DNA from: CAZOEL01 sp964578835
GTDB taxonomy: Bacteria; Desulfobacterota; Syntrophobacteria; Syntrophobacterales; Syntrophobacteraceae
Length of the DNA: 64,000 bases
Direction of reading: 5' to 3'
Assembly (NCBI GenBank): GCA_964578835.1
Contig: CAZOEL010000033.1
Coordinates: 1-64,000, forward strand
Shown here: one piece after another, positions 63,644-64,000 of the stretch
Layout: each line of letters begins with the position of its first letter
Position numbering within the stretch: position 1 is the stretch's first letter
Notes under the pieces: model-generated
Seen by the model: only the letters and a program-made list of their open reading frames with translations
Told to the model about the DNA's origin: nothing
Database searches by the model: none
Translations under genes and position numbers: made by a program

Positions 63644-64000
63644 ATGCCGTACGAAAACATTCTACTGGAAATCAAAGATCGAGTTGCGCTCCTTACGATC
63701 AACAGGCCCAAGGCCATGAACGCTCTCAACCCTCCAACACTGAAAGAAATCGACGATGCGATTGAAAAGGTGCGGAAGGACGATAGCGTGCATGTGCTGG
63801 TAATCACCGGATCGGGCAAGGCTTTCATTGCCGGAGCCGATATCGCCGAATTTCTAAAGATGAACCCTCTTGAGGCGCGGCTTTTTTCAGAACTGGGCCA
63901 TGAGGTTTTCTTCAAACTCGAGCAACTGCCCATTCCCGTCATTGCATGCGTCAACGGCTTCGCGTTGGGCGGGGGGTGCGAGCTTGCAATGAGCTGCGAT
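63644..64000 (+). CDS. Enoyl-CoA hydratase/isomerase family protein (partial, 5' end only)
   Basis: The first 119 codons of a crotonase-fold protein; the gene continues past the window. It begins MPYENILLEIKDRVALLTI, with NRPKAMNALNPPTL (CoA-binding region) near 20, FIAGADIAEF near 61 and VNGFALGGGCELAMSCD near 103. The last holds the glycine-rich oxyanion-hole region and the Glu of hydratases. AAGGGGAG lies upstream. It probably acts in beta-oxidation of fatty or aromatic acids. Confidence 0.9.
   Translation, partial: MPYENILLEIKDRVALLTINRPKAMNALNPPTLKEIDDAIEKVRKDDSVHVLVITGSGKAFIAGADIAEFLKMNPLEARLFSELGHEVFFKLEQLPIPVIACVNGFALGGGCELAMSCD

Noticed and set aside
1..64000. CRISPR arrays, tRNA or rRNA genes, and phage structural genes
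   Set aside because: No regular short repeats with spacers and no recognisable tRNA/rRNA sequences or phage proteins were seen by eye; a search program could still find something small.

Overview
The window looks like a chromosomal contig of a sulfate-reducing deltaproteobacterium (Desulfobacterota). The key evidence is a complete dissimilatory sulfate reduction block at 53-62 kb on the minus strand: sat, aprB, aprA, qmoA, qmoB and an HdrD-like gene. A selenocysteine-containing formate dehydrogenase fits the same group. No genus can be named from sequence alone. A 100-N gap flanked by an exact 55-base repeat inside aprA suggests a short-read scaffold, perhaps a metagenome bin.

Layout. 0-6 kb: a ribbon-helix-helix/MazF toxin-antitoxin pair, a Na+/Ca2+-exchanger-type antiporter, an LtaS-type phosphoglycerol transferase and an AI-2E family permease. 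6-14 kb (minus): an aerobic respiratory operon of Rieske protein, cytochrome b with fused cytochrome c, a small cytochrome c, a heme O synthase fused to oxidase subunit II, and oxidase subunit I fused to III, then a small membrane protein and an MgtC homologue. 14-23 kb (plus): a formate dehydrogenase operon (alpha with in-frame UGA and SECIS-like hairpin, a small helical protein, beta, and an NrfD-like anchor with an amphipathic C-terminal extension), running into DUF1469, DUF3618 and YihY/BrkB envelope proteins. 23-30 kb: Uma2 nuclease-like protein, DUF421 protein, an unusual operon of GH3-type amidosynthetase, enolase-superfamily epimerase and alpha/beta hydrolase, and a transmembrane Ser/Thr kinase. 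30-51 kb (minus): a large exopolysaccharide cluster with Wza-, Wzz-, BY-kinase-, ExeA-ATPase-, O-antigen-ligase-, MurJ- and WcaJ-like proteins, five glycosyltransferases, an asparagine-synthase-like amidotransferase and a secreted beta-propeller. 51-53 kb: two YkgJ cysteine-cluster proteins and a small Cys-rich protein. 53-62 kb: the sulfate reduction block. 62-64 kb (plus): a potassium channel/TrkA protein and the start of an enoyl-CoA hydratase.

How it fits together. Sat activates sulfate, AprBA reduces APS to sulfite, and QmoAB plus the HdrD-like protein probably supply electrons. No membrane QmoC is seen; a fused HdrC-HdrB-like protein occupies its place. Formate dehydrogenase can feed electrons into the membrane pool. 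The bc-type complex and the oxidase would let the cell reduce oxygen, either for protection or for energy. The most unusual points are the CtaB-CoxB fusion, a Rieske protein with Asp in place of a cluster-ligand His, the NrfD fusion, the GH3 operon, a BY-kinase homologue without its Walker A lysine, and a consensus promoter with a palindromic operator-like site in front of sat.
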